From Imhoffiella purpurea (GTDB lineage Bacteria > Pseudomonadota > Gammaproteobacteria > Chromatiales > Chromatiaceae), in assembly GCF_000585215.1 (NCBI RefSeq), contig NZ_AONC01000045.1:51338-115337 (forward strand): a DNA stretch of 64,000 nucleotides. Reading direction: 5' to 3'. The translations under genes were made by a program, and so were the position numbers. Positions 54,074 to 63,986 of the stretch are shown here, one piece after another; position 1 is the stretch's first letter; each line of letters opens with the position of its first letter. The notes under the pieces were generated by a model. The model did no database searches and was not told where the DNA came from. It saw nothing but the letters and a program-made list of their open reading frames with translations.

Positions 54074-56028
54074 GCCACCTTGAACTGGTCGACCTCGGTT
54101 CGTAGGTTGCTCGCCAGGCGGGCCAGCTCCTCGGTCGAGACGGTCGCCTGCTCGGTCGCGCTGGCGACTCGGGCGGTTTGCTCCTTGAGATTGCCGACGT
54201 TGCGGGCGATGTCGTCGGCCACGGCGGTCTGCTCCTCGGTCGCGGTCGCGATCTGGCTGGTCATGTCGTCCATCGTCTTCACCCTGGATACGATTCCCTC
54301 CAGTGCCTGATCCACGTGCTGGGCCTGGTCGACCACGCTCTCGGTCTGCGCCCGGCTGTGGTTGATGCGGTCGACGGCGAGCTGGGTGCTGTGGCGCAGT
54401 TTCTCGACGGTCTGACGGATCTCCTCGGTGGAATTCCGGGTTCTCCCGGCGAGGGTCCGCACCTCGTCCGCCACGACCGCGAATCCGCGGCCCTGCTCGC
54501 CGGCCCTGGCGGCCTCGATGGCGGCGTTGAGGGCGAGCAGGTTGGTCTGCTCGGCGATACCGTTGATGACCTCCACCACGATGTCCACGGTCTCGCTCGC
54601 GCGGCCGACCTCCTCGATCACGCTTGCGCTCTCCTGGATGTCCTCGCCCAGGGTGCGGATCGCGGTCAATGCCTGGGCCTCGGCCTCGCGGCCCTGGGTG
54701 GCCTCGTGACGCGCCTGGTCGGTTGACTGGGAGGTCTGGTGAACGTTTCGCGCCACCTCCTGCAGGGTCACGGACATCTCCTCGACCGCGGTGGCCACCT
54801 GCTCGGTCTCGGCGACCTGCTGCTGAATCGTTTGGCGATTCTCCTCGCTGACCATGCTCAACTCTTCCGCCGCCGAGGCCAGCTGGGCGACCGATGCCTG
54901 AACCGATCCGACGATACGCTGAAGCTTCTCCACGAAGCGGTTGAAGCTGGCCGAGAGCGTGCCCAGTTCGTCGCGCCGATCGACGGGGAGTCGGGCGGTG
55001 AGATCTCCATCCCCCTCGGCGATCTCGGCAAGCAGCAGGTTGATGCGGTTCAGCGGGCGCACGATGGCCCGGATCACCATCCAGGAGAGCAGGCCGCCGA
55101 GGATGACGGCAATGACGGTCAAGAGGAGCAGACGCTGATTCGCATCCAGGAATTGGGTCTCGATCCGCGCGGACTGCTGGTCCAGGGCGTGGGTGACGCT
55201 GTCGCGCAATCGTTCCGCCTTCTCCGCGATCATGGGGCCGATCTCGTCCATCTTGCCGACGGCCGCGTTGCGTCCCTGAATGGCCTCGACCACGCCCTCG
55301 AAGGCGCTCTCGTAGCTGGCCAATAGATTCTTGACCTTTACGCTCCGATCATTCCAGGCCGGATCGTCCCCGATCGCGCTCAGTGCGCCGTTCAGTGGCT
55401 GGATCTCCTGTCTCACGCCCTGAAGCGACCGAGCGTCGTTCTCCAGCAGGTATTTGACCGCGGAGAGACGCAGCAGCAGCAGATGCCGCTGGGCGACCCC
55501 CACCCGATAGCCCGTTTCGACATCGCCGTTCTCATGCGCGGTCTTCATCATCTCGGTCACTGCGTCGGCGATCTGCGGACCGACGACATTGAGGGTTTCC
55601 TTGACCAGTGCGTCGCGCCGCTCCATGTTGGTCACTACCGAGGATTCGAAGAGGGCGTTGTATTGGCCGTGCAGGTCGATGATCTCGTCCATCAGGCTCG
55701 CACGCTCCGGCTCGGTGATCAGCTTTCGGGCCTTTTCCAAGGCGGCGAGACTCGTTTCGCGTTCCGCTCTGAACTGGTCGGCGTCGCGCGCGTCGCGGGA
55801 TTTGATATACGACTTGACCGACAGGCGCTGGCGCAGCAGATCGGACAGGACGTTCGAGGCGACGTCGGCGTTCGGTATCAGATTGCGCGTGATGATCTCA
55901 ACCGCGTCGCCCACCTCCTGGTTGGTGCGGAAGGCGACGGCGCCCTCGATGATCAGTAGTAGGATCAACAACCCGGCTACGAGCCAGATCTTAACGCCAA
56001 CGGATAATCTGTTGAGCAGACTTCCCAT
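54070..56028 (-). CDS. Methyl-accepting chemotaxis protein, HBM/4HB-type sensor
   Basis: 652 residues from the ATG at 56028 with AGGAGGAA eight bases upstream. Helix 1 ([20 protein letters not shown]), a long all-helical periplasmic domain of about 260 residues with repeated charged helices suggesting a helical bimodular ligand domain, helix 2 ([20 protein letters not shown]), a HAMP domain ([20 protein letters not shown]) and the cytoplasmic signalling helices with the tip motif [20 protein letters not shown] and [20 protein letters not shown]. It directs swimming behaviour via CheA/CheW; ligand unknown. Its stop touches the IS200 remnant. Confidence 0.9.
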   Translation of the reverse strand: MGSLLNRLSVGVKIWLVAGLLILLLIIEGAVAFRTNQEVGDAVEIITRNLIPNADVASNVLSDLLRQRLSVKSYIKSRDARDADQFRAERETSLAALEKARKLITEPERASLMDEIIDLHGQYNALFESSVVTNMERRDALVKETLNVVGPQIADAVTEMMKTAHENGDVETGYRVGVAQRHLLLLRLSAVKYLLENDARSLQGVRQEIQPLNGALSAIGDDPAWNDRSVKVKNLLASYESAFEGVVEAIQGRNAAVGKMDEIGPMIAEKAERLRDSVTHALDQQSARIETQFLDANQRLLLLTVIAVILGGLLSWMVIRAIVRPLNRINLLLAEIAEGDGDLTARLPVDRRDELGTLSASFNRFVEKLQRIVGSVQASVAQLASAAEELSMVSEENRQTIQQQVAETEQVATAVEEMSVTLQEVARNVHQTSQSTDQARHEATQGREAEAQALTAIRTLGEDIQESASVIEEVGRASETVDIVVEVINGIAEQTNLLALNAAIEAARAGEQGRGFAVVADEVRTLAGRTRNSTEEIRQTVEKLRHSTQLAVDRINHSRAQTESVVDQAQHVDQALEGIVSRVKTMDDMTSQIATATEEQTAVADDIARNVGNLKEQTARVASATEQATVSTEELARLASNLRTEVDQFKVA

Positions 56029-56316
56029 TGATATTCCTCCTTCATTGATGTAAGTGTCGTAACATTCGTCTGACGAAAATCGGATGCGCGCGACAGCCAC
56101 GGGACGCCCAGCGGACGATAGGCCAGAGCCCGGCGTTGGATACGCTCGCCCGGGCGAGCGGGTCAGAGTACCTGCTCTCACCCACGCGGAATGAGGCGGG
56201 CGTCGAATAATCCAAGCGAAATATGTGGGGGTCCTTCCCTCACCCAAATCCGGCAAGCGACTTGCCGGGGTGTGGCCCTGTCAACGGCTCGGCAAGAGCC
56301 TGCAAGGAGACCTGCC

Positions 56317-56574
56317 ATGTCTGCGAACAGACGCTGCCAAAGCTGCGGTATGCCGCTAAAGGCGGATCCCAATTTCGGTGGAACGCATCAGGATGGCAGT
56401 ATCAGCAGCCGCTATTGCAGTTACTGCTATCGTGACGGCCGTTTCGTGAATCCCGAGATGACGATCGATGATATGCGTGAGCACATCATTGCGAGGCTCG
56501 GCGAGCGGGGATATCCGAGATTCGTCGCCAGGTTCTTCACGCTGGGTCTGGAGAAGCTCGATCGCTGGCGCTGA
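56317..56574 (+). CDS. Small zinc-ribbon protein
   Basis: 85 residues from the ATG at 56317, with AAGGAGA nine bases upstream. A zinc ribbon is formed by CQSCGMPLKADPNFGG and YCSYCYRDGRFVNPEM; a DDMREHIIARLGERGYPRF helix follows. It matches a putative zinc-ribbon family found widely in bacteria and archaea, of unknown function. An upstream, longer reading would cross the signal-like region and has no ribosome site. It stands alone on the plus strand; the 286 bases after it hold only a repeated TGGGTCATGGA (56781-56791 and 56807-56817). Confidence 0.75.
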   Translation: MSANRRCQSCGMPLKADPNFGGTHQDGSISSRYCSYCYRDGRFVNPEMTIDDMREHIIARLGERGYPRFVARFFTLGLEKLDRWR

Positions 56575-56860
56575 TCCGTATCGCGATGCGCATCGTTGGA
56601 TGCTCCGTGGCCACGCGATCTCGATGAAGACTCGTCGTCGGCCCGGATCGAGCGGCCGTGATCCATCGTCCCTGGATGCCGTCCGCAAGCTGATCCGCAT
56701 CATCGGCCCGCACTGAACCCCACGCGCTTGGCGCCCCATCTCGGATCCGTCAGCGAGCTGCAGCATCCCGATTCGATCATTGGGTCATGGAGATCTCGCA
56801 TTGACTGGGTCATGGAACCGATCCAAGGTGGACGCATTCTCATTCATCGATCGAGAACCC

Positions 56861-57931
56861 ATGAACAATCGAAAGACGCTCGCACTCGCACTGACCCTCG
56901 TCGGTCTGGTGCTCACGCTCGCCGGACCCTTCTTTCCCGGAGGCGTCCATCTGGTTCCCAATCACCCGCTCGGTGCCGGGCACGTGACCGATCTGGCCGC
57001 GACGCCCAAGGGCGATATCCTGGCCGGAACCCAATCGGGACAGATCTGGCAGTTCCGCGACCGGATCTGGACCCAGCTCAGGGTCAATGTCGGCGGCAAC
57101 CCGGTGATGGCGATGCTTTCCGATCCGGGGCGCACTCCGGTCGGAACCGCCGACGGGCTCTATTTTCCGCCGCCGCTAGCCCCCGAGTTGAGCGGACGGA
57201 TCAGCAGTTTAGTGCAAACCGACAAGGGACTGCTGGCGGGAACGCCCGATGGCGTGCGCTGGCTCCATGACGGCCTCTGGCTGGAGCCCGGCCCCAAGGC
57301 CGACATCTACACGCTCTTCGGCCAACGGAGTCCGAAAGGAGGCTGGCTGCACGCCGGAACCGTCGGCGAAGGCGTCCTCTCGGTCTCCGCCGCGAAACCG
57401 GGTGAATCCTGGCAGTCGAACAGCCGGGGACTGCCCGACGGCGTGAACGTCTTCAGCTTTGCCAGCACCGATCGCGGCGCCTTACTGGCCGGAACCAGCG
57501 CTGGGCTCTACTGGCAGACGGTTCCGGGTGAACTCTGGCGCTCTCTGCATCCCGACCTGAATGATCGGCGTGTCCTGGCCCTCTATCTCGACGGACGGGG
57601 CGGGACGGGCGAGGGCGGACGTCTCTGGATCGGCGGGGACGATGGTCTCTCGGTGATGGACGTCTCCGAAACCGCCGAGGGGCTTGCCGCGACATCGGCC
57701 CCCGTGCTGGCGGACAGCGCCGAGAACCAGCCGGGCGTGGGCATCAGCTGGATCGTGCCGAGGGGCGACCGGCTCATGGTGAGCGCGGGGCAGATCTATG
57801 AATACGGTCCGACCAAGCTGGAGGGCTGGTACTGGATCTCCCTGATCGGCATCCTGCTGCTGCTGGTCGCGGGCTGGCTGATGCCGCGTCCTGAACCGGC
57901 TTCGCCTACACCCACACCCGGGCAGGAGTGA
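56861..57931 (+). CDS. Membrane-anchored beta-propeller-like protein
   Basis: 356 residues. An N-terminal helix (TLALALTLVGLVLTLAGPFF) and a C-terminal helix (WYWISLIGILLLLVAGWLM) enclose a periplasmic domain of about 300 residues made of repeats with the pattern GxxLAGTxxGL(Y/W) (DLAATPKGDILAGTQSGQIW, SLVQTDKGLLAGTPDGVRWL, ASTDRGALLAGTSAGLYW, GGRLWIGGDDGLSVMD), as in two-component-type propellers. The role is unknown; it could be a periplasmic scaffold or sensor without kinase domain. Confidence 0.7.
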   Translation: MNNRKTLALALTLVGLVLTLAGPFFPGGVHLVPNHPLGAGHVTDLAATPKGDILAGTQSGQIWQFRDRIWTQLRVNVGGNPVMAMLSDPGRTPVGTADGLYFPPPLAPELSGRISSLVQTDKGLLAGTPDGVRWLHDGLWLEPGPKADIYTLFGQRSPKGGWLHAGTVGEGVLSVSAAKPGESWQSNSRGLPDGVNVFSFASTDRGALLAGTSAGLYWQTVPGELWRSLHPDLNDRRVLALYLDGRGGTGEGGRLWIGGDDGLSVMDVSETAEGLAATSAPVLADSAENQPGVGISWIVPRGDRLMVSAGQIYEYGPTKLEGWYWISLIGILLLLVAGWLMPRPEPASPTPTPGQE

Positions 57932-57968
57932 GTCTGCGGCTCGTCCGTCCATCGGTGGTACCTCGACC

Positions 57969-59144
57969 TCAGGGCCGATCGGGCCGCGGGGCATCATCGA
58001 TGGTGAGGGCGAGTCCGATGAATTGGGTGAATTGTCCGGCGGAGAAGTTGTTGTCGCTGACCACGATCAGCGATCGGCGTCCGTCGGGCAGTACCGGACC
58101 CAGGGTCATACCCTCGAGGTTGTCGACCATCTCGACCAGATCGCCGAAGTCCAGAAGCAGCGCCTTTCGAACCGGCCGATCCGCTTCTCCGTCCCCCTGC
58201 AGGCTGAACCGGCCCGAGACATCCTCCGCATCCCGGGCCTGGACCTGATAGAGCCTGACCCTGAATCCTTTTCCCAAGGTGTAGCTGCGTTCGAGCGCCA
58301 GGAATGTTCCCGCATCGTCCAGCGCCAGAAGCTCGGCCAGTCCATTGGTGGCGAAGCCGATGCCGAGCGCGGGCCTGTCTGCGACCGGCCCGACTTCATA
58401 GATCCTCTCCCCGACCTCCCGTCCCGTCTCGATATCGTATTGGGCGATACGCGACCGGCTTCCTGCCTCGACGGTCGCCTCGGGACCGTCCTGCAGCAAG
58501 GCGTTTTCGACGGCCGTATAAAGAGAGCGGCCATCCGGAGAGACGGTCAGACTCTCGAAGGCCAGATTGTCGCGAACCCCCGAGTCGGTCTCGGGCAGGA
58601 ATTTGGCGTCGATCGGAAGTCGCTGGATCTCGACTCCGGATCGGTCGAAATGGCCGACGAATGGCGGCAGCGATTTGGATGCGTCGCCCTCGGACGAGAT
58701 GAATAGGCTACCGTCTGGGGCCAGTGCGATTCCCTCCGGGTCGATGTCTCCCTTAGCAAAGACGGATCCCGAACCGGAACGAAGTCGGGTGACGCCCGTG
58801 AACGCGATATCGCCCGCGTCCAGATGGCCGTCCCCCAGGTCGATGGCGAGGCTGTAGAAGCGCGCCGGATCGTGCTTGCTGCGGTCGTCCGAGAGCGCCA
58901 GATAGAGGTTCCGAGATGCGTCGTAGGCGATGGCCGAGAGTCCGCCGACCTCGGTGTCCTCGAAGGCGTACCCGGTCGGAAGCGTGACCTCGCCGATGAA
59001 CTCGCAGGCCGTCACCCTGCGGCCGGCCCCGTCTTGGGAGTCAGTGAGTTCGACGTTCGAGCCTTGAGCCGACGCGATCATCGAGGCAAGGGCGAACGAC
59101 AGCATCGAGTCTCTGAGCATCGAGCCATGAAACGACATTGGCAT
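57969..59144 (-). CDS. Esterase-like phytase-family protein (secreted)
   Basis: 391 residues (a second ATG two codons in, 59138, has better spacing to AAGGAGAGA). A signal peptide (LSFALASMIASAQG) precedes a six-bladed propeller with the phytase-like sequences GGLSAIAYDASRNLYLALSD, DRSKHDPARFYSLAIDL, DIDPEGIALAPDGSLFISSE, NLAFESLTVSPDGRSLYTAV and DNLEGMTLGPVLPDGRRSLI. This is the esterase-like activity of phytase domain, often phosphate-linked in alphaproteobacteria. No PhoB box was noticed upstream. Confidence 0.82.
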   Translation of the reverse strand: MPMSFHGSMLRDSMLSFALASMIASAQGSNVELTDSQDGAGRRVTACEFIGEVTLPTGYAFEDTEVGGLSAIAYDASRNLYLALSDDRSKHDPARFYSLAIDLGDGHLDAGDIAFTGVTRLRSGSGSVFAKGDIDPEGIALAPDGSLFISSEGDASKSLPPFVGHFDRSGVEIQRLPIDAKFLPETDSGVRDNLAFESLTVSPDGRSLYTAVENALLQDGPEATVEAGSRSRIAQYDIETGREVGERIYEVGPVADRPALGIGFATNGLAELLALDDAGTFLALERSYTLGKGFRVRLYQVQARDAEDVSGRFSLQGDGEADRPVRKALLLDFGDLVEMVDNLEGMTLGPVLPDGRRSLIVVSDNNFSAGQFTQFIGLALTIDDAPRPDRP

Positions 59145-59289
59145 TCTCTCCTTGGGACGCGCGGCTTGGAGGGCTATGGTAGCGCACCGCCGTCATGGGT
59201 GTGCATAGGACCAGGGCTTTTGAAGGTCACTAAAGTAAACACTCTAGCCCCTGCCGTCTTCGGGCTCGCCACGCTATCGATTCGTCCGT

Positions 59290-59600
59290 CTTGCACGGTT
59301 GGCCAGCCCGGTACGATTGACGCCCTTTTCCGATGACGGGACCCCGATCGTTTTGCTGACCCCACTGCTTGAGCGCTTCGCGGCGCACTTCCTCATCCCA
59401 ACCATGGTCCGCGCGGTGCTCGAGCGCAGGATTGAGGCGGGGGATCTGTGGATCGTCGACCGCAACTTCTGTGTCGCCTCCTGGATCTGGACCCTGTGCA
59501 TCAGCGCGGTGCGGCCGTGCTGGTGCGCGAGCACCAACAAATCCCTCTGCACCCGCTCGAGCCGATGCGCCCGGCGGGTCGCAGCGGCTGGTGACCCGGC
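59290..59600 (+). pseudogene. Transposase remnant (IS4-like DDE family)
   Basis: The frame around 59380 reads LERRIEAGDLWIVDRNFCVA, in which DLWIVDRNF is the central catalytic Asp motif of IS4-type transposases; after a shift near 59490 it continues HQRGAAVLVREHQQIPLHPL. Both ends of the gene are missing and no terminal inverted repeats are visible. The gap 59145-59836 holds only this debris plus AT-rich sequence before the lipoprotein gene. Confidence 0.55.
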
Positions 59601-59836
59601 GTAGATCGATAGATTGGTGGATATGAGCCAACAGTCGGTCCAAAGACCCCGATCACTCGAGGATCCATCTCACCTTTTTTCTGAATTGACATTATATTCA
59701 ATGGCTTAATATTTCTGGCATGCTCAATGCTAATTAAGCCGTGCAAGATCTTTAGCACTGCAACCCTTAATCCCCTTCAACAACCTGTAATCACTACATG
59801 ACCACGATGTTGTGCGACCAGGAAGGAGAGACTTCG

Positions 59837-60079
59837 ATGAGAAACATGACCAGAGTAACCTTCGCCATTCCCGCCGCCGCCATTCTGGCCTTGACCCTGA
59901 CCGCCTGCGGGGATGAGGACGACGGCAAGGCCGAGCAGATGGGTGCCAAGATCGACCAGACCGTCGAGCAGGCCAAGGGCAAGGTCGAGGAGATGCGGGA
60001 TTCGATGTCGGATGCCATGGAGAAGGCCGGCGACAAGATCGAAGAGACTGCAGACGGCATCGAGAACAAGACCGATTGA
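59837..60079 (+). CDS. Small helical lipoprotein
   Basis: 80 residues from the ATG at 59837, with AAGGAGAG seven bases upstream. A lipoprotein signal (FAIPAAAILALTLTAC, lipobox LTAC) is followed by a single charged helix with heptad-like repeats (DQTVEQAKGKVEEMRDSMSD, AMEKAGDKIEETADGIENKT), similar to CsbD/YtxH-like stress proteins. It opens a small same-strand group with the HdeD-type and DUF302 genes 60-100 bases downstream, likely stress-induced. Confidence 0.72.
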   Translation: MRNMTRVTFAIPAAAILALTLTACGDEDDGKAEQMGAKIDQTVEQAKGKVEEMRDSMSDAMEKAGDKIEETADGIENKTD

Positions 60080-60142
60080 TGCGGCCTTCCGCGAAGCCCG
60101 GGCCCCGGGCTTCGTCTTCATTCGGATTCGGGAGAAGTCACA

Positions 60143-60733
60143 ATGAACGAAACCGCGACGAACGAAACCGAGATCGCGGAAGAGCTTCGGGCCATGCCCG
60201 GCAATCTGACCCGTCACTGGGGCTGGCTCGTGGCCTTGGGCGTCCTGTCCACTCTGCTGGGCGTCATGGGTCTATGGATGAGCATCTGGCTCACGGTCGC
60301 CAGCGTGCTGGTATTCGGCCTGCTGCTGGCGGTCGGCGGCGGTCTGCAGCTGTTCGATGCCACCAAGTGCAAGGGTTGGAAGAGCACTTTCGCGCATGGG
60401 GGGATCGCGCTCATCTATCTGATCGCCGGGGTGCTCATGATCTTCGATCCGCTGAGCGCGGCCATCGCGCTGACGCTGGTCTTGGGTGTCGCTCTGCTGA
60501 CCGCCGGTTCGCTTCGCCTGGTGATCGCCTTCCAGCACCGCAAGGAAAAAGGCTGGACATGGGCCGCCTTCGGCGGCGCCTTGTCGCTTCTGCTCGGCGT
60601 GCTCGTCCTCGTCCAATGGCCCGTGTCGGGCGTCTGGGTGATCGGACTGGTGGTCGCGATCGAGCTGCTGATCAACGGCTGGACGGCGATCTTTCTCGGG
60701 CTCGCGGCACGCCGTGTGAATCGGACGGCCTGA
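60143..60733 (+). CDS. HdeD-family (DUF308) inner-membrane protein
   Basis: 196 residues with six membrane helices in three repeats of the DUF308 pattern (WGWLVALGVLSTLLGVMGLW, LVFGLLLAVGGGLQLFDATK, IALIYLIAGVLMIFDPLSAA, LTLVLGVALLTAGSLRLVIA, FGGALSLLLGVLVLVQWPVS, ELLINGWTAIFLGLAARRV). HdeD proteins are linked to acid resistance in enterobacteria. A purine-rich GGGAGAAG lies ten bases before the ATG. It sits between the lipoprotein and DUF302 genes. Confidence 0.85.
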   Translation: MNETATNETEIAEELRAMPGNLTRHWGWLVALGVLSTLLGVMGLWMSIWLTVASVLVFGLLLAVGGGLQLFDATKCKGWKSTFAHGGIALIYLIAGVLMIFDPLSAAIALTLVLGVALLTAGSLRLVIAFQHRKEKGWTWAAFGGALSLLLGVLVLVQWPVSGVWVIGLVVAIELLINGWTAIFLGLAARRVNRTA

Positions 60734-60773
60734 CTCGATACCCCGCGATCCATCACTCACAGAGGAGAATGCG

Positions 60774-61166
60774 ATGTACGGTTTTGCCATCGAGATCGAT
60801 CTCGGGTTCGAGGAATCCGTCGACCGGGTGACCGAGGCCCTGAAGGCCGAGGGGTTCGGCGTGCTCACCGATATCGATGTCGCGTCGACGCTCAAAACGA
60901 AGCTCGGGGTCGACAAGGGTCCCTATCGCATCCTTGGAGCCTGTAATCCGCCGCTCGCGAACCAGGCACTTGACCTGGAACCCGATATAGGTCTGCTGCT
61001 GCCCTGCAACGTCCTGGTGCGCCGGACGCAGGGAGGCAAGACCCGTATCGCCGTCATGGATCCGAAGGCCGTGCTGGATCTGGTCGACAATCCGGAGGTG
61101 TCCAAGGTCGCCACCGAGGTTCGGGAACGGCTCGATCGGGTGATTGCCGCCCTCGGTACGCTCTGA
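60774..61166 (+). CDS. DUF302-domain protein
   Basis: 130 residues, soluble, no signal. The fold is recognised by YGFAIEIDLGFEESVDRVTE, ALKAEGFGVLTDIDVASTLK, KLGVDKGPYRILGACNPPLA and ALDLEPDIGLLLPCNVLVRR. DUF302 proteins share an OMP/heme-like alpha-beta sandwich, may bind small ligands and are widespread next to stress or sulfur genes; function unknown. GAGGAG lies seven bases before the ATG. It ends the lipoprotein-HdeD-DUF302 set. Confidence 0.87.
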   Translation: MYGFAIEIDLGFEESVDRVTEALKAEGFGVLTDIDVASTLKTKLGVDKGPYRILGACNPPLANQALDLEPDIGLLLPCNVLVRRTQGGKTRIAVMDPKAVLDLVDNPEVSKVATEVRERLDRVIAALGTL

Positions 61167-61874
61167 GTCCGCCGGCCGTCGAGTCAACAGGGGTTGGTGT
61201 TTCGCTACCCGAGTAGGCCGTATGTCAACACCAAGAACTCATCGGGTTTGAATTGCCTCAGGGGCTGGCGGCCGGCACCCCCGGTGAATCGATGACGTTG
61301 GGCGGCTGGTCGTGGCGCAATGCCAGATGCAGTCGGTGCTCAATGAGCGCGCCGAGCCTCGCGAGGTGTCCTGACCATCGCACGGTCACCTGATGGCGGC
61401 GCTCGCAAGTCGTCGGTCGCCTACTCCTATGGGGCCAGTTCAGCCAAGCCCTCCGATACTCCCTAGTACCAGATCGAACGATTCCCCGTCCCTATCGGGG
61501 GGGATCGATCATTCCTTCCCCTCGGCCCCGGAACATGGCGGCAGTCGAGTATCGATTCTCATTCTTTTTCCTCTTTCGTCTTTATTCGAAGATCGAAAGT
61601 GGTAATATGAGCCTCAAAGGAACGCGACCCTATCGCTTTAATCCGCTATTCTTGGTGTCGATGTCCAAGAAGGATATTTTCAGTAGAAAATATAATAATA
61701 TCAATGGGTTGATGCGAATTACCGGTCGTATTGGTTTTCGTTCGCGTATGCGATATGTGAACTGGTTATCAGGATTCGACTCAGGGTGCTGTTAACCTGC
61801 ACGGGCTCTTGATAATCGTCATCCGACGGTTCAGGAGAGGCTAGCGCTCGTCGTCATCAATATGGAGTATTAAG
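61167..61874. other. 708-base gap with possible gene remnant and AT-rich zone
   Basis: No intact gene was supported. On the minus strand 61258-61400 reads VTVRWSGHLARLGALIEHRL and HLALRHDQPPNVIDSPGVP before a stop, which has protein-like composition but no family I know. From about 61550 to 61760 base composition drops sharply to AT-rich (GAAAATATAATAATATCAA), and the plus-strand frame there is rich in Phe/Tyr/Arg/Asn without homology. The zone could be foreign DNA, or a promoter for the Cache gene. Confidence 0.4.
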
Positions 61875-62336
61875 ATGAAATACCGCTTTGCCCTCATTGG
61901 TACGCTCTCCACCCTTTTGATCGCTTCACCCGCCTTGTTCGCCGATGAATTCGCCACGCCCGAAGAGGCCGAGGCGATGGTGCAGAAGGCCATCGACCAC
62001 ATCCAGGCCGTCGGCAAAGAACAGGCCTTCGCCGACATCACCGGCAAGGAGCCGGGCTGGATCGATCGCGATCTCTACCCCGTCGTCTTCGATCGCGAAG
62101 GCACCAATCTGGCCCATGGGCAGAATCCGAAGATGGTCGGCAAGAACTTCGTCGGCGTCACGGATGCCGGCGGCACGGCCTTCATCTCCGAGCGTGTCGA
62201 GCTCGCCAAGACGAATACCAGTTATTGGCACGACTACAAATACAAGGATCCGGTCACCAAGGAGATTCTGCCCAAGACGAGCTACTGTCAGACCACCGAC
62301 GATCTCATCGTCTGTGCCGGCGTTTACAAGCGTTAA
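61875..62336 (+). CDS. Secreted single-Cache domain protein
   Basis: 153 residues with a Sec signal (FALIGTLSTLLIASPALFAD) and a free sCache-type sensor domain: EEAEAMVQKAIDHIQAVGKE, TGKEPGWIDRDLYPVVFDRE, NLAHGQNPKMVGKNFVGVTD and WHDYKYKDPVTKEILPKTSY, with cysteines at SYCQTT and IVCAG. It lacks any output domain and is followed 33 bases later by an MCP with only a four-helix sensor, so it may be a ligand-binding partner of that receptor or a separately acting periplasmic binding protein. Confidence 0.8.
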   Translation: MKYRFALIGTLSTLLIASPALFADEFATPEEAEAMVQKAIDHIQAVGKEQAFADITGKEPGWIDRDLYPVVFDREGTNLAHGQNPKMVGKNFVGVTDAGGTAFISERVELAKTNTSYWHDYKYKDPVTKEILPKTSYCQTTDDLIVCAGVYKR

Positions 62337-62369
62337 TCCAGCGCTTCCAGCCGCCGGGATCCTTTCGCC

Positions 62370-63986
62370 ATGAAACTCAGGCACAAGATACTGGTCGCGC
62401 CAGGTGTCACCCTGGTCTTCCTGGTCGTCTTCGGGCTACTCGTGCTCGAATCGATGCGCAGCCAGAACGCGGCGCTCGAGGAGATCTACGTCGTCCGATT
62501 CGGCGACTATGAATTCGCGACGCGCCTCGTGGGCACCATCGACGACGTTCAGGCTCGTACCTATCGTCTGATCAACTGGATGAGCGCCTTCGACGAGGCG
62601 ACGATCGATACCGAAACGCAGGGAATCCTCGAGAGCCTCTCCCAGGTGACCGGGGCGCTCGAGGAGGTCTCGAGCAAGGAACAGGGAGATGCCGACCTGG
62701 ATCAGAGCTATGGCGAGATACTCCCGGCGGTACAGGGCTACGCCAAACAGATCAGCGATGCCCTCGACCTGGCGACCATGGACCCGAACATGGGCATGGC
62801 CATGATGGAGAAGGCCGACAAGAGCTATCAGCAGTTCGCCAGCAAGCTCAAGACCCTGGTCGAGGCCGACCGCACGGCAGCGGGTGAAAGCTACGAGATG
62901 GCGCGTGCGCAATACGGCCGTGCCCTGGCGATCGCCGCCGTCGTGCTGGGGCTCGCGCTGCTGGCGGGCATGCTGATCAGCTGGATCCTGGGCCGCGGGA
63001 TCATGAAGCCCCTGCAGTATGCCGCCGAGGGCTCTAAGAAGATCGCGGCCGGGGATCTGACGGTCGCGCTGCAAAGCTCGGCACAAGACGAGGTCGGGGA
63101 CCTCATCCGGGCGCTCGAAGCCATGCGCGGCAATCTCAAGAGCATGATCGAATCCATTCACGCGACGGCCGATCAACTGGGGGCCGCCACCAATCAGCTC
63201 GTGGACGGTGCCACCAAGGTCGCCCATGCATCCGAGTCCCAGTCCGAGACGGCATCCTATGTCGCGACGGCGGTCGAGGAGCTCAACTCGTCGATCAACC
63301 ACATGGCGGAGAACGCGCGCCAGGTGCAGGATCTGTCGCGCAACTCCAGTCAGGTCTCCCACCAGGGCGGCGAGATCATTCGCCAGACCCTGGACGAGAC
63401 CCAGCGGATCGCCGCCGAGGTCACCAAGGCCGCCCAGACGATCGAGGGTCTGGGGGAGCAGTCGTCCCACATCTCGGATGTCGTCAACGTTATCCAGGGG
63501 ATCGCCGCGCAGACCAATCTCCTGGCCCTGAACGCGGCCATCGAGGCCGCCAGGGCGGGGCCGCACGGCCGCGGGTTCGCCGTGGTCGCCGAGGAGGTCC
63601 GCGAACTCGCCCAGCGCACCGCGGGCTCCACCGGAGAGATCCGCGAGATGATCGAGAAGATCCAGCAGGGCGCCAACGACAGCGTCGAGGATATGCGTCG
63701 CGCCGTGGCCGCGGCCGACGACGGCGTCAGCCGGGCCGCCGAGGCCGGCGATTCCACCCGCGAGATCACCGCGGGCATGGAGTCCATGCTGCGCGAGGTC
63801 GACGCCATCACGGGGGCGCTGAACGAGCAGGGGACCGCCAGCCAGGAGATCTCCTCGAACATCCAGCAGATCGCGGACATGGCGGAGGAGAACAGCACCT
63901 TCGCCTCCCACTCCGCGGGAGCGGCGAAACAGCTGCAGGAGGTTGCCGCCGTCATGGTGCAGCAGGTCGCCCGTTTCCAGATCTGA
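62370..63986 (+). CDS. Methyl-accepting chemotaxis protein
   Basis: 538 residues. Helix 1 ([20 protein letters not shown]), a compact four-helix-bundle periplasmic sensor of about 160 residues, helix 2 ([20 protein letters not shown]), HAMP ([20 protein letters not shown]) and a signalling domain with tip motif [20 protein letters not shown] and [20 protein letters not shown]. It is downstream of, and probably co-transcribed with, the secreted Cache protein. The gene ends 14 bases before the window edge. Confidence 0.92.
   Translation: MKLRHKILVAPGVTLVFLVVFGLLVLESMRSQNAALEEIYVVRFGDYEFATRLVGTIDDVQARTYRLINWMSAFDEATIDTETQGILESLSQVTGALEEVSSKEQGDADLDQSYGEILPAVQGYAKQISDALDLATMDPNMGMAMMEKADKSYQQFASKLKTLVEADRTAAGESYEMARAQYGRALAIAAVVLGLALLAGMLISWILGRGIMKPLQYAAEGSKKIAAGDLTVALQSSAQDEVGDLIRALEAMRGNLKSMIESIHATADQLGAATNQLVDGATKVAHASESQSETASYVATAVEELNSSINHMAENARQVQDLSRNSSQVSHQGGEIIRQTLDETQRIAAEVTKAAQTIEGLGEQSSHISDVVNVIQGIAAQTNLLALNAAIEAARAGPHGRGFAVVAEEVRELAQRTAGSTGEIREMIEKIQQGANDSVEDMRRAVAAADDGVSRAAEAGDSTREITAGMESMLREVDAITGALNEQGTASQEISSNIQQIADMAEENSTFASHSAGAAKQLQEVAAVMVQQVARFQI

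Noticed and set aside
61535..61795. AT-rich plus-strand frame of 86 codons
   Set aside because: No homology or ribosome site; composition is explained by the AT-rich block, although a foreign gene fragment cannot be excluded.
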